From Ricordea florida (taxonomy: Eukaryota > Cnidaria > Anthozoa > Corallimorpharia > Ricordeidae), in assembly GCA_949710005.1 (NCBI GenBank), contig OX453279.1, forward strand, positions 10,400,378 through 10,464,377: a stretch of DNA of 64,000 nt. Direction: 5' to 3'. The notes under the pieces are model-generated. The model did not search any database. It was not told where the DNA came from and saw only the letters and a program-made list of their open reading frames with translations. The position numbers and the translations under genes were made by a program. Below are positions 25,317-40,000 of the stretch, piece after piece. Every line of letters begins with the position of its first letter. Positions within the stretch are counted from its first letter, which is position 1.

Positions 25317-27712
25317 TTAAATCACATGGAAATCTAATCGCTGCAGTTAAAGTTTTATTCGTCATCCAAAGCTGAGTCTATATCCTACTATAACATATAG
25401 ATAAATCATTCAAAATGATTCGATAACTTACCCTCTTAGATGACGGTCCTTCTGCCCATACAATCTCTTATCTGGTTTTTTGCAAAAAATCTATAAGGCT
25501 GAGCGTCCTTGCAACCATCTCCTTGTATTGTATCTTGTCTTCAAAAACGACTACAATCACGACATAAAATGCATTTTAAATTACATATTAAATGCTACAA
25601 GATGGTAAAAATTGCATGTTCATCACTAATCTGTGTAAGTAAGACTTATCAGATGAACTTTGGTACTGTCTGAGCAGTATGCTATAGAATTAGCTGCCTT
25701 AAGCAAATATCTTGACAGCCAAAATACAATACGATTGCGAATTACTATCAATTTGATTTCTTACCAAGATGTTGCCCTTTCGTAATTACTAAGAATCTGC
25801 AAAGTTTTAGAATTGCAAGGATTCGGTAGGCCGACGTATGATAAGATATCTTTTATTTTAGGGCATATAGGCAATTGGTCGAAGTGCGCATGCGTAGTAA
25901 CTAAAACTAGTTTCCTTAAATCACATGGAAATCTAATCGTTGCAATTCAAATTTTATTCGTCATCCAAAGCTGAGTCTATATCCTACTATAACACATAGA
26001 TAAAACATCCAAAAATATTCGATAACTTACCCTCCTAGATGATGGTCCTTCTGCCCATAAAATCTCTTATATGGTTTTTGACAAAAATCTATAAGGCTGA
26101 GCTTCCTTGCAACCATCTCTTGGTATTTGTTTCTTGTCTTCAAAAATGACTATAATCACGACATAAAATGCATTTTAAATTACATATTAAATGCTACAAG
26201 ATGGTAAAAATTGCATGTTCATCACTAATCTGTGTAATTAAGACTTATCAGAAGAACTTTGCTACTGTCTGAGCAGTATGCTGTAGAGTTAGCTGCCTTA
26301 AGCAAATATCTTAAAAGCCAAAATACAATACGATTGCGAATTACTATCAATTTGATTTCTTACCTAGATGTTGCCCTTTCGTAATTAGTAAAAATCTGCA
26401 AAGTTTTAGAATTGCAAAGATTCGGTAGGTCGACGTATGATAGAATATCTTTCATTTTAAGGCATATAGGCAATTGGTCGAAGTGCGCATGCGTAGTAAC
26501 TAAAACTAGTCTCCTTAAATCACATGGAAATCTAATCGTTGCAATTAAAATTTTATTCGTCATCCAAAGCTGAGTCTATATCCTACTATAACACATAGAT
26601 AAAACATCCAAAAATATTCGATAACTTACCCTCCTAGATGATGGTCCTTCTGCCCATAAAATCTCTTATATGGTTTTTGACAAAAATCTATAAGGCTGAG
26701 CTTCCTTGCAACCATCTCTTGGTATTTGTTTCTTGTCTTCCAAAATGACTATAATCACGACATAAAATGCATTTTAAATTACATATTAAATGCTACAAGA
26801 TGGTAAAAATTGCCTGTTCATCACTAATCTGTGTAATTAAGACTTATCAGAAGAACTTTGCTACTGTCTGAGCAGTATGCTGTAGAGTTAGCTGCCTTAA
26901 GCAAATATCTTAAAAGCCAAAATACAATACGATTGCGAATTACTATCAATTTGATTTCTTACCTAGATGTTGCCCTTTCGTAATTAGTAAAAATCTGCAA
27001 AGTTTTAGAATTGCAAAGATTCGGTAGGTCGACGTATGATAGAATATCTTTCATTTTAAGGCATATAGCCAATTGGTCGAAGTGCGCATGCGTAGTAACT
27101 AAAAGTAGTTTCCTTAAATCACATGGAAATCTAATTGCTGCAATTCAAATTTTATTCGTCATCCAAAGCTGAGTCTATATCCTACTATAACACATAGATA
27201 AAACATCCAAAAATAGTCGATAACTTACCCTCCTAGATGACGGTCCTTCTGCCCATAAAATCTCTTATATGGTTTTTGACAAAAATCTATAAGGCTGAGC
27301 TTCCTTGCAACCATCTCTTGGTATTTGTTTCTTGTCTTCAAAAATGACTATAATCACGACATAAAATGCATTTTAAATTACATATTAAATGCTACAAGAT
27401 GGTAAAAATTGCATGTTCATCACTAATCTGTGTAATTAAGACTTATCAGAAGAACTTTGCTACTGTCTGAGCAGTATGCTATAGAGTTAGCTGCCTTAAG
27501 CAAATATCTTAAAAGCCAAAATACAATACGATTGCGAATTACTATCAATTTGATTTCTTACCTAGATGTTGCCCTTTCGTAATTAGTAAAAATCTGCAAA
27601 GTTTTAGAATTGCAAAGATTCGGTAGGTCGACGTATGATAGAATATCTTTCATTTTAAGGCATATAGGCAATTGGTCGAAGTGCGCATGCGTAGTAACTA
27701 AAACTAGTTTCC
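25317..27712. repeat. Four-monomer higher-order unit B, copy 2 (2,396 bp)
   Basis: Tandem partner of the preceding unit. Identity continues to about 28082, where this side has tataaaattag and the left side (25687) has tatagaattag. The right end merges into the segmental copy that begins near 27520. Confidence 0.88.
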
Positions 27713-30700
27713 TTAAATCACATGGAAATCTAATCGCTGCAGTTAAAGTTTTATTCGTCATCCAAAGCTGAGTCTATATCCTACTATAACATATAGATAA
27801 ATCATTCAAAATGATTCGATAACTTACCCTCTTAGATGACGGTCCTTCTGCCCATACAATCTCTTATCTGGTTTTTTGCAAAAAATCTATAAGGCTGAGC
27901 GTCCTTGCAACCATCTCCTTGTATTGTATCTTGTCTTCAAAAACGACTACAATCACGACATAAAATGCATTTTAAATTACATATTAAATGCTACAAGATG
28001 GTAAAAATTGCATGTTCATCACTAATCTGTGTAAGTAAGACTTATCAGATGAACTTTGGTACTGTCTGAGCAGTATGCTATAAAATTAGCTGCCTTAAGC
28101 AAATATCTTGACAGCCAAAATACAATACGATTGCGAATTACTATCAATTTGATTTCTTACCAAGATGTTGCCCTTTCGTAATTACTAAGAATCTGCAAAG
28201 TTTTAGAATTGCAAAGATTCGGTAGGCCGACGTATGATAAGATATCTTTTATTTTAGGGCATATAGGCAATTGGTCGAGGTGCGCATCCGTAGTAACTAA
28301 AAGTAGTTTCCTTAAATCACATGGAAATCTAATCGTTGCAATTAAAATTTTATTCGTCATCCAAAGCTGAGTCTATATCCTACTATAACATATAGATAAA
28401 ACATCCAAAATGATTCCATAACTTACCCTCCTAGATGACGGTCTTTCTGCCCATACAATCTCTTATCTGGTTTTTTGCAAAAAATCTATAAGGCTGAGCG
28501 TCCTTGCAACCATCTCCTTGTATTGTATCTTGTCTTCAAAAATGACTATAATCACGACATAAAATGCATTTTAAATTACATATTAAATGCTACAAGATGG
28601 TAAAAATTGCATGTTCATCACTAATCTGTGTAATTAAGACTTATCAGAAGAACTTTGGTACTGTCTGAGCAGTATGCTATAGAGTTAGCTGCCTTAAGCA
28701 AATATCTTAACAGCCAAAATACAATACGATATCGAATTACTATCAATTTGATTTCTTACCTAGATGTTGCCCTTTCGTAATTAGTAAAAATCTGCAAAGT
28801 TTTAGAATTGCAAAGATTCGGTAGGCCGACGTATGATAGAATATCTTTAATTTTAAGGCATATAGGCAATTGGTCGAAGTGCGCATGCGTAGTAACTAAA
28901 AGTAGTTTCCTTAAATCACATGGAAATCTAATTGCTGCAGTTAAAATTTTATTCGTCATTCAAAGCTGAGTCTATATCCTAGTATAACATATAGATAAAA
29001 CATTCAAAATGATGCGATAACTTACCCCCTTAGATGACGGTCCTTCTGCCCATACAATCTCTTATCTGTTTTTTTTGCAAAAATTCTATAAGGCTTAGCT
29101 TTCTTGCAACCATCTCTTGGTATTGTCTCTTGTCTTAAAAAATGACTACAATCACGAGATAAAATGCATTTTAAATTACATTTTAAATGCTACAAGATGG
29201 TAAAAATTGCATGTTCATCACTAATCTGTGTAATAAGGACTTATCAGATAAACTTTGGTACTGTCTGAGCAGTATGCTATGGAATTAGCTGCCTTAAGCA
29301 AATATCTTGACAGCCAAAATACAATACGATTGCGAATTACTATCAATTTGATTTCTTACCTAGATGTTGCCCTTTCGTAATTAGTAAAAATCTGCAAAGT
29401 TTCAGAATTGCAAAGATTCGGTAGGCCGACGTATGATAGAATATCTTTCATTTTAAGGCATATAGGCAATTGGTCGAAGTGCGCATGCGTAGTAACTAAA
29501 AGTAGTTTCCTTAAATCACATGGAAATCTAATTGCTGCAGTTAAAATTTTATTCGTCATTCAAAGCTGAGTCTATATCCTACTATAACATATAGATAAAA
29601 CATTCAAAATGATGCAATAACTTACCCCCTTAGATGACGGTCCTTCTGCCCATACAATCTCTTATCTGTTTTTTTTTGCAAAAATTCTATAAGGCTTAGC
29701 TTTCTTGCAACCATCCCTTGGTATTGTCTCTTGTCTTAAAAAATGACTACAATCACGAGATAAAATGCATTTTAAATTACATTTAAAATGCTACAAGATG
29801 GTAAAAATTGCATGTTCATCACTAATCTGTGTAATAAAGACTTATCAGATAAACTTTGGTACTGTCGGAGCAGTATGCTATAGAATTAGCTGCCTTAAGC
29901 AAATATCTTGACAGCCAAAATACAATACGATTGCGAATTACTATCAATTTGATTTCTTACCTAGATGTTGCCCTTTCGTAATTAGTAAAAATCTGCAAAG
30001 TTTCAGACTTGCAAAGATTCGGTAGGCCGACGTATGATAGAATATCTTTCATTTTAAGGCATATAGGCAATTGGTCGAAGTGCGCATGCGTAGTAACTAA
30101 AACTAGTCTCCTTAAATCACATGGAAATCTAATCGTTGCAATTAAAATTTTATTCGTCATCCAAAGCTGAGTCTATATCCTACTATAACACATAGATAAA
30201 ACATCCAAAAATATTCGATAACTTACCCTCCTAGATGATGGTCCTTCTGCCCATAAAATCTCTTATATGGTTTTTGACAAAAATCTATAAGGCTGAGCTT
30301 CCTTGCAACCATCTCTTGGTATTTGTTTCTTGTCTTCAAAAATGACTATAATCACGACATAAAATGCATTTTAAATTACATATTAAATGCTACAAGATGG
30401 TAAAAATTGCCTGTTCATCACTAATCTGTGTAATTAAGACTTATCAGAAGAACTTTGCTACTGTCTGAGCAGTATGCTGTAGAGTTAGCTGCCTTAAGCA
30501 AATATCTTAAAAGCCAAAATACAATACGATTGCGAATTACTATCAATTTGATTTCTTACCTAGATGTTGCCCTTTCGTAATTAGTAAAAATCTGCAAAGT
30601 TTTAGAATTGCAAAGATTCGGTAGGTCGACGTATGATAGAATATCTTTCATTTTAAGGCATATAGCCAATTGGTCGAAGTGCGCATGCGTAGTAACTAAA

Positions 30701-33445
30701 ACTAGTTTCCTTAAATCACATGGAAATCTAATCGCTGCAGTTAAAGTTTTATTCGTCATCCAAAGCTGAGTCTATATCCTACTATAACATATAGATAAAT
30801 CATTCAAAATGATTCGATAACTTACCCTCTTAGATGACGGTCCTTCTGCCCATACAATCTCTTATCTGGTATTTTGCAAAAAATCTATAAGGCTGAGCGT
30901 CCTTGAAACCATCTCCTTGTATTGTATCTTGTCTTCAAAAACGACTACAATCACGACATAAAATGCATTTTAAATTACATATTAAATGCTACAAGATGGT
31001 AAAAATTGCATGTTCATCACTAATCTGTGTAAGTAAGACTTATCAGATGAACTTTGGTACTGTCTGAGCAGTATGCTATAGAATTAGCTGCCTTAAGCAA
31101 ATATCTTGACAGCCAAAGTACAATACGATTGCGAATTACTATCAATTTGATTTCTTACCAAGATGTTACCCTTTCGTAATTTTTAAGAATCTGCAAAGTT
31201 TTAGAATTGCAAAGATTCGGTAGGCCGACGTATGATAAGATATCTTTTATTTTAGGGCATATAGGCAATTGGTCGAGGTGCGCATGCGTAGTAACTAAAA
31301 GTAGTTTCCTTAAATCACATGGAAATCTAATCGTTGCAATTCAAATTTTATTCGTCATCCAAAGCTGAGTCTATATCCTACTATAACACATAGATAAAAC
31401 ATCCAAAAATATTCGATAACTTACCCTCCTAGATGATGGTCCTTCTGCCCATAAAATCTCTTATATGGTTTTTGACAAAAATCTATAAGGCTGAGCTTCC
31501 TTGCAACCATCTCTTGGTATTTGTTTCTTGTCTTCAAAAATGACTATAATCACGACATAAAATGCATTTTAAATTACATATTAAATGCTACAAGATGGTA
31601 AAAATTGCATGTTCATCACTAATCTGTGTAATTAAGACTTATCGGAAGAACTTTGCTACTGTCTGAGCAGTATGCTATAGAGTTAGCTGCCTTAAGCAAA
31701 TATCTTAAAAGCCAAAATACAATACGATTGCGAATTACTATCAATTTGATTTCTTACCTAGATGTTGCCCTTTCGTAATTAGTAAAAATCTGCAAAGTTT
31801 TAGAATTGCAAAGATTAGGTAGGTCGACGTATGATAGAATATCTTTCATTTTAAGGCATATAGGCAATTGGTCGAAGTGCGCATGCGTAGTAACTAAAAC
31901 TAGTTTCCTTAAATCACATGGAAATCTAATCGCTGCAGTTAAAGTTTTATTCGTCATCCAAAGCTGAGTCTATATGCTACTATAACATATAGATAAATCA
32001 TTCAAAATGATTCGATAACTTACCCTCTTAGATGACGGTCCTTCTGCCCATACAATCTCTTATCTGGTTTTTTGCAAAAAATCTATAAGGCTGAGCGTCC
32101 TTGCAACCATCTCCTTGTATTGTATCTTGTCTTCAAAAACGACTACAATCACGACATAAAATGCATTTTATATTACATATTAAATGCTACAAGATGGTAA
32201 AAATTGCATGTTCATAACTAATCTGTGTAAGTAAGACTTATCAGATGAACTTTGGTACTGTCTGAGCAGTATGCTATAGAATTAGCTGCCTTAAGCAAAT
32301 ATCTTGACAGCCAAAATACAATACGATTGCGAATTACTATCAATTTGATTTCTTACCAAGATATTGCCCTTTCGTAATTACTAAGAATCTGCAAAGTTTT
32401 AGAATTGCAAAGATTCGGTAGGCCGACGTATGATAAGATATCTTTTATTTTAGGGCATATAGGCAATTGGTCGAGGTGCGCATGCGTAGTAACTAAAAGT
32501 AGTTTCCTTAAATCACATGGAAATCTAATCGTTGCAATTAAAATTTTATTCGTCATCCAAAGCTGAGTCTATATCCTACTATAACATATAGATAAAACAT
32601 CCAAAATGATTCCATAACTTACCCTCCTAGATGACGGTCTTTCTGCCCATACAATCTCTTATCTGGTTTTTTGCAAAAAATCTATAAGGCTGAGCGTCCT
32701 TGCAACCATCTCCTTGTATTGTATCTTGTCTTCAAAAATGACTATAATCACGACATAAAATGCATTTTAAATTACATATTAAATGCTACAAGATGGTAAA
32801 AATTGCATGTTCATCACTAATCTGTGTAATTAAGACTTATCAGAAGAACTTTGGTACTGTCTGAGCAGTATGCTATAGAGTTAGCTGCCTTAAGCAAATA
32901 TCTTAACAGCCAAAATACAATACGATATCGAATTACTATCAATTTGATTTCTTACCTAGATGTTGCCCTTTCGTAATTAGTAAAAATCTGCAAAGTTTTA
33001 GAATTGCAAAGATTCGGTAGGCCGACGTATGATAGAATATCTTTAATTTTAAGGCATATAGGCAATTGGTCGAAGTGCGCATGCGTAGTAACTAAAAGTA
33101 GTTTCCTTAAATCACATGGAAATCTAATTGCTGCAGTTAAAATTTTATTCGTCATTCAAAGCTGAGTCTATATCCTACTATAACATATAGATAAAACATT
33201 CAAAATGATGCGATAACTTACCCCCTTAGATGACGGTCCTTCTGCCCATACAATCTCTTATCTGTTTTTTTTGCAAAAATTCTATAAGGCTTAGCTTTCT
33301 TGCAACCATCTCTTGGTATTGTCTCTTGTCTTAAAAAATGACTACAATCACGAGATAAAATGCATTTTAAATTACATTTTAAATGCTACAAGATGGTAAA
33401 AATTGCATGTTCATCACTAATCTGTGTAATAAAGACTTATCAGAT
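27520..33445. repeat. Segmental duplication, right copy, part 1
   Basis: Counterpart of 14334-20259. It has a private gatattgcc at 32362 where the left copy has gatgttgcc (19176). This change is shared by the next six-monomer duplicate, so it arose after the segmental copy and before the 3.6-kb duplication. Confidence 0.92.
29851..33445. repeat. Six-monomer tandem duplication, copy 1 (3,595 bp)
   Basis: Monomers 29957, 30556, 31155, 31754, 32353 and 32952 recur in order at +3,595 bp. The exchange point falls within the identical stretch 33381-33445: sequence left of it follows the 19.7-20.2 kb monomer (acattttaaatgc), and sequence right of it follows the 29.85 kb monomer (cagataaac, gtcggagcag). 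Confidence 0.92.
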
Positions 33446-36400
33446 AAACTTTGGTACTGTCGGAGCAGTATGCTATAGAATTAGCTGCCTTAAGCAAATA
33501 TCTTGACAGCCAAAATACAATACGATTGCGAATTACTATCAATTTGATTTCTTACCTAGATGTTGCCCTTTCGTAATTAGTAAAAATCTGCAAAGTTTCA
33601 GACTTGCAAAGATTCGGTAGGCCGACGTATGATAGAATATCTTTCATTTTAAGGCATATAGGCAATTGGTCGAAGTGCGCATGCGTAGTAACTAAAACTA
33701 GTCTCCTTAAATCACATGGAAATCTAATCGTTGCAATTAAAATTTTATTCGTCATCCAAAGCTGAGTCTATATCCTACTATAACACATAGATAAAACATC
33801 CAAAAATATTCGATAACTTACCCTCCTAGATGATGGTCCTTCTGCCCATAAAATCTCTTATATGGTTTTTGACAAAAATCTATAAGGCTGAGCTTCCTTG
33901 CAACCATCTCTTGGTATTTGTTTCTTGTCTTCAAAAATGACTATAATCACGACATAAAATGCATTTTAAATTACATATTAAATGCTACAAGATGGTAAAA
34001 ATTGCCTGTTCATCACTAATCTGTGTAATTAAGACTTATCAGAAGAACTTTGCTACTGTCTGAGCAGTATGCTGTAGAGTTAGCTGCCTTAAGCAAATAT
34101 CTTAAAAGCCAAAATACAATACGATTGCGAATTACTATAAATTTGATTTCTTACCTAGATGTTGCCCTTTCGTAATTAGTAAAAATCTGCAAAGTTTTAG
34201 AATTGCAAAGATTCGGTAGGTCGACGTATGATAGAATATCTTTCATTTTAAGGCATATAGCCAATTGGTCGAAGTGCGCATGCGTAGTAACTAAAACTAG
34301 TTTCCTTAAATCACATGGAAATCTAATCGCTGCAGTTAAAGTTTTATTCGTCATCCAAAGCTGAGTCTATATCCTACTATAACATATAGATAAATCATTC
34401 AAAATGATTCGATAACTTACCCTCTTAGATGACGGTCCTTCTGCCCATACAATCTCTTATCTGGTATTTTGCAAAAAATCTATAAGGCTGAGCGTCCTTG
34501 AAACCATCTCCTTGTATTGTATCTTGTCTTCAAAAACGACTACAATCACGACATAAAATGCATTTTCAATTACATATTAAATGCTACAAGATGGTAAAAA
34601 TTGCATGTTCATCACTAATCTGTGTAAGTAAGACTTATCAGATGAACTTTGGTACTGTCTGAGCAGTATGCTATAGAATTAGCTGCCTTAAGCAAATATC
34701 TTGACAGCCAAAGTACAATACGATTGCGAATTACTATCAATTTGATTTCTTACCAAGATGTTACCCTTTCGTAATTTTTAAGAATCTGCAAAGTTTTAGA
34801 ATTGCAAAGATTCGGTAGGCCGACGTATGATAAGATATCTTTTATTTTAGGGCATATAGGCAATTGGTCGAGGTGCGCATGCGTAGTAACTAAAAGTAGT
34901 TTCCTTAAATCACATGGAAATCTAATCGTTGCAATTCAAATTTTATTCGTCATCCAAAGCTGAGTCTATATCCTACTATAACACATAGATAAAACATCCA
35001 AAAATATTCGATAACTTACCCTCCTAGATGATGGTCCTTCTGCCCATAAAATCTCTTATATGGTTTTTGACAAAAATCTATAAGGCTGAGCTTCCTTGCA
35101 ACCATCTCTTGGTATTTGTTTCTTGTCTTCAAAAATGACTATAATCACGACATAAAATGCATTTTAAATTACATATTAAATGCTACAAGATGGTAAAAAT
35201 TGCATGTTCATCACTAATCTGTGTAATTAAGACTTATCGGAAGAACTTTGCTACTGTCTGAGCAGTATGCTATAGAGTTAGCTGCCTTAAGCAAATATCT
35301 TAAAAGCCAAAATACAATACGATTGCGAATTACTATCAATTTGATTTCTTACCTAGATGTTGCCCTTTCGTAATTAGTAAAAATCTGCAAAGTTTTAGAA
35401 TTGCAAAGATTAGGTAGGTCGACGTATGATAGAATATCTTTCATTTTAAGGCATATAGGCAATTGGTCGAAGTGCGCATGCGTAGTAACTAAAACTAGTT
35501 TCCTTAAATCACATGGAAATCTAATCGCTGCAGTTAAAGTTTTATTCGTCATCCAAAGCTGAGTCTATATGCTACTATAACATATAGATAAATCATTCAA
35601 AATGATTCGATAACTTACCCTCTTAGATGACGGTCCTTCTGCCCATACAATCTCTTATCTGGTTTTTTGCAAAAAATCTATAAGGCTGAGCGTCCTTGCA
35701 ACCATCTCCTTGTATTGTATCTTGTCTTCAAAAACGACTACAATCACGACATAAAATGCATTTTATATTACATATTAAATGCTACAAGATGGTAAAAATT
35801 GCATGTTCATAACTAATCTGTGTAAGTAAGACTTATCAGATGAACTTTGGTACTGTCTGAGCAGTATGCTATAGAATTAGCTGCCTTAAGCAAATATCTT
35901 GACAGCCAAAATACAATACGATTGCGAATTACTATCAATTTGATTTCTTACCAAGATATTGCCCTTTCGTAATTACTAAGAATCTGCAAAGTTTTAGAAT
36001 TGCAAAGATTCGGTAGGCCGACGTATGATAAGATATCTTTTATTTTAGGGCATATAGGCAATTGGTCGAGGTGCGCATGCGTAGTAACTAAAAGTAGTTT
36101 CCTTAAATCACATGGAAATCTAATCGTTGCAATTAAAATTTTATTCGTCATCCAAAGCTGAGTCTATATCCTACTATAACATATAGATAAAACATCCAAA
36201 ATGATTCCATAACTTACCCTCCTAGATGACGGTCTTTCTGCCCATACAATCTCTTATCTGGTTTTTTGCAAAAAATCTATAAGGCTGAGCGTCCTTGCAA
36301 CCATCTCCTTGTATTGTATCTTGTCTTCAAAAATGACTATAATCACGACATAAAATGCATTTTAAATTACATATTAAATGCTACAAGATGGTAAAAATTG

Positions 36401-37040
36401 CATGTTCATCACTAATCTGTGTAATTAAGACTTATCAGAAGAACTTTGGTACTGTCTGAGCAGTATGCTATAGAGTTAGCTGCCTTAAGCAAATATCTTA
36501 ACAGCCAAAATACAATACGATATCGAATTACTATCAATTTGATTTCTTACCTAGATGTTGCCCTTTCGTAATTAGTAAAAATCTGCAAAGTTTTAGAATT
36601 GCAAAGATTCGGTAGGCCGACGTATGATAGAATATCTTTAATTTTAAGGCATATAGGCAATTGGTCGAAGTGCGCATGCGTAGTAACTAAAAGTAGTTTC
36701 CTTAAATCACATGGAAATCTAATTGCTGCAGTTAAAATTTTATTCGTCATTCAAAGCTGAGTCTATATCCTACTATAACATATAGATAAAACATTCAAAA
36801 TGATGCGATAACTTACCCCCTTAGATGACGGTCCTTCTGCCCATACAATCTCTTATCTGTTTTTTTTGCAAAAATTCTATAAGGCTTAGCTTTCTTGCAA
36901 CCATCTCTTGGTATTGTCTCTTGTCTTAAAAAATGACTACAATCACGAGATAAAATGCATTTTAAATTACATTTTAAATGCTACAAGATGGTAAAAATTG
37001 CATGTTCATCACTAATCTGTGTAATAAAGACTTATCAGAT
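33446..37040. repeat. Six-monomer tandem duplication, copy 2 (3,595 bp)
   Basis: Second copy of the six-monomer block, absent from the 14.3-24.1 kb partner. Private changes here are actataaatttg near 34135 and cattttcaatt near 34561. It retains the 35957 gatattgcc allele of copy 1. Confidence 0.92.
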
Positions 37041-40000
37041 GAACTTTGGTACTCTCTGAGCAGTATGCTATAGAATTAGCTGCCTTAAGCAAATATCTTG
37101 ACAGCCAAAATACAATACGATTGCGAATTACTATCAATTTGATTTCTTACCAAGATGTTGCCCTTTTGTAATTACTAAGAATCTGCAAAGTTTTAGAATT
37201 GCAAAGATTTGGTAGCCCGACGTATGATAAGATATCTTTTATTTTAGGGCATATAGGCAATTGGTCGAAGTGCGCATGCGTAGTAACTAAAACTAGTTTC
37301 CTTAAATCACATTGAAATCTAATCGTTGCAATTAAAATTTTATTCGTCATCCAAAGCTGAGTCTATATCCTACTATAACATATAGATAAAACATCCAAAA
37401 TGATTCCATAACTTACCCTCCTAGATGACGGTCTTTCTGCCCGTACAATCTCTTATATGGTTTTTTGACAAAAAATCTATAAGGCTGAGCTTCCTTGCAA
37501 CCATCTCTTGGTATTTGTTTCTTGTCTTCAAAAATGACTATAATCACGACATAAAATGCATTTTAAGTTACATATTAAATGCTACAAGATGGTAAAAATT
37601 GCATGTTCATCACTAATCTGTGTAATTAAGACTTATCAGAAGAACTTTGGTACTGTCTGAGCAGTATGCTATAGAGTTAGCTGCCTTAAGCAAATATCTC
37701 AACAGCCAAAATACAATACGATCTCGAATTACTATCAATTTGATTTCTTACCTAGATGTTGCCCTTTCGTAATTAGTAAAAATCTGCAAAGTTTTAGAAT
37801 TGCAAAGATTCGGTAGGCCGACGTATGATAGAATATCTTTAATTTTAAGGCATATAGGCAATTGGTCGAAGTGCGCATGCGTAGTAACTAAAAGTAGTTT
37901 CCTTAAATCACATGGAAATCTAATTGCTGCAGTTAAAATTTTATTCGTCATCCAAAGCTGAGTCTATATCCTACTATAACATATAGATAAAACATTCAAA
38001 ATGATGCAATAACTTACCCCCTTAGATGACGGTCCTTCTGCCCATACAATCTCTTATCTGTTTTTTTTTGCAAAAATTCTATAAGGCTGAGCGTCCTTGC
38101 AACCATCTCCTTGTATTGTATCTTGTCTTCAAAAACGACTACAATCACGACATAAAATGCATTTTAAATTACATATTAAATGCTACAAGATGGTAAAAAT
38201 TGCATGTTCATCACTAATCTGTGTAATTAAGACTTATCAGAAGAACTTTGCTACTGTCTGAGCAGTATGCTATAGAGTTAGCTGCCTTAAGCAAATATCT
38301 TAAAAGCCAAAATACAATACGATTGCGAATTACTATCAATTTGATTTCTTACCTAGATGTTGCCCTTTCGTAATTAGTAAAAATCTGCAAAGTTTTAGAA
38401 TTGCAAAGATTCGGTAGGTCGACGTATGATAGAATATCTTTCATTTTAAGGCATATAGGCAATTGGTCGAAGTGCGCATGCGTAGTAACTAAAACTAGTT
38501 TCTTTAAATCACATGGAAATCTAATCGCTGCAGTTAAAGTTTTATTCGTCATCCAAAGCTGAGTCTATATCCTACTATAACATATAGATAAATCATTCAA
38601 AATGATTCGATAACTTACCCTCTTAGATGACGGTCCTTCTGCCCATACAATCTCTTATCTGGTTTTTTGCAAAAAATCTATAAGGCTGAGCGTCCTTGCA
38701 ACCATCTCCTTGTATTGTATCTTGTCTTCAAAAACGACTACAATCACGACATAAAATGCATTTTAAATTACATATTAAATGCTACAAGATGGTAAAAATT
38801 GCATGTTCATCACTAATCTGTGTAAGTAAGACTTATCAGATGAACTTTGGTACTGTCTGAGCAGTATGCTATAGAATTAGCTGCCTTAAGCAAATATCTT
38901 GACAGCCAAAATACAATACGATTGCGAATTACTATCAATTTGATTTCTTACCAAGATGTTGCCCTTTCGTAATTACTAAGAATCTGCAAAGTTTTAGAAT
39001 TGCAAGGATTCGGTAGGCCGACGTATGATAAGATATCTTTTATTTTAGGGCATATAGGCAATTGGTCGAAGTGCGCATGCGTAGTAACTAAAACTAGTTT
39101 CCTTAAATCACATGGAAATCTAATCGTTGCAATTAAAATTTTATTCGTCATCCAAAGCTGAGTCTATATCCTACTATAACACATAGATAAGACATCCAAA
39201 AATATTCGATAACTTACCCTCCTAGATGATGGTCCTTCTGCCCATAAAATCTCTTATATGGTTTTTGACAAAAATCTATAAGGCTGAGCTTCCTTGCAAC
39301 CATCTCTTGGTATTTGTTTCTTGTCTTCAAAAATGACTATAATCACGACATAAAATGCATTTTAAATTACATATTAAATGCTACAAGATGGTAAAAATTG
39401 CATGTTCATCACTAATCTGTGTAATTAAGACTTATCAGAAGAACTTTGCTACTGTCTGAGCAGTATGCTGTAGAGTTAGCTGCCTTAAGCAAATATCTTA
39501 AAAGCCAAAATACAATACGATTGCGAATTACTATCAATTTGATTTCTTACCTAGATGTTGCCCTTTCGTAATTAGTAAAAATCTGCAAAGTTTTAGAATT
39601 GCAAAGATTCGGTAGGTCGACGTATGATAGAATATCTTTCATTTTAAGGCATATAGGCAATTGGTCGAAGTGCGCATGCGTAGTAACTAAAACTAGTTTC
39701 TTTAAATCACATGGAAATCTAATCGCTGCAGTTAAAGTTTTATTCGTCATCCAAAGCTGAGTCTATATCCTACTATAACATATAGATAAATCATTCAAAA
39801 TGATTCGATAACTTACCCTCTTAGATGACGGTCCTTCTGCCCATACAATCTCTTATCTGGTTTTTTGCAAAAAATCTATAAGGCTGAGCGTCCTTGCAAC
39901 CATCTCCTTGTATTGTATCTTGTCTTCAAAAACGACTACAATCACGACATAAAATGCATTTTAAATTACATATTAAATGCTACAAGATGGTAAAAATTGC

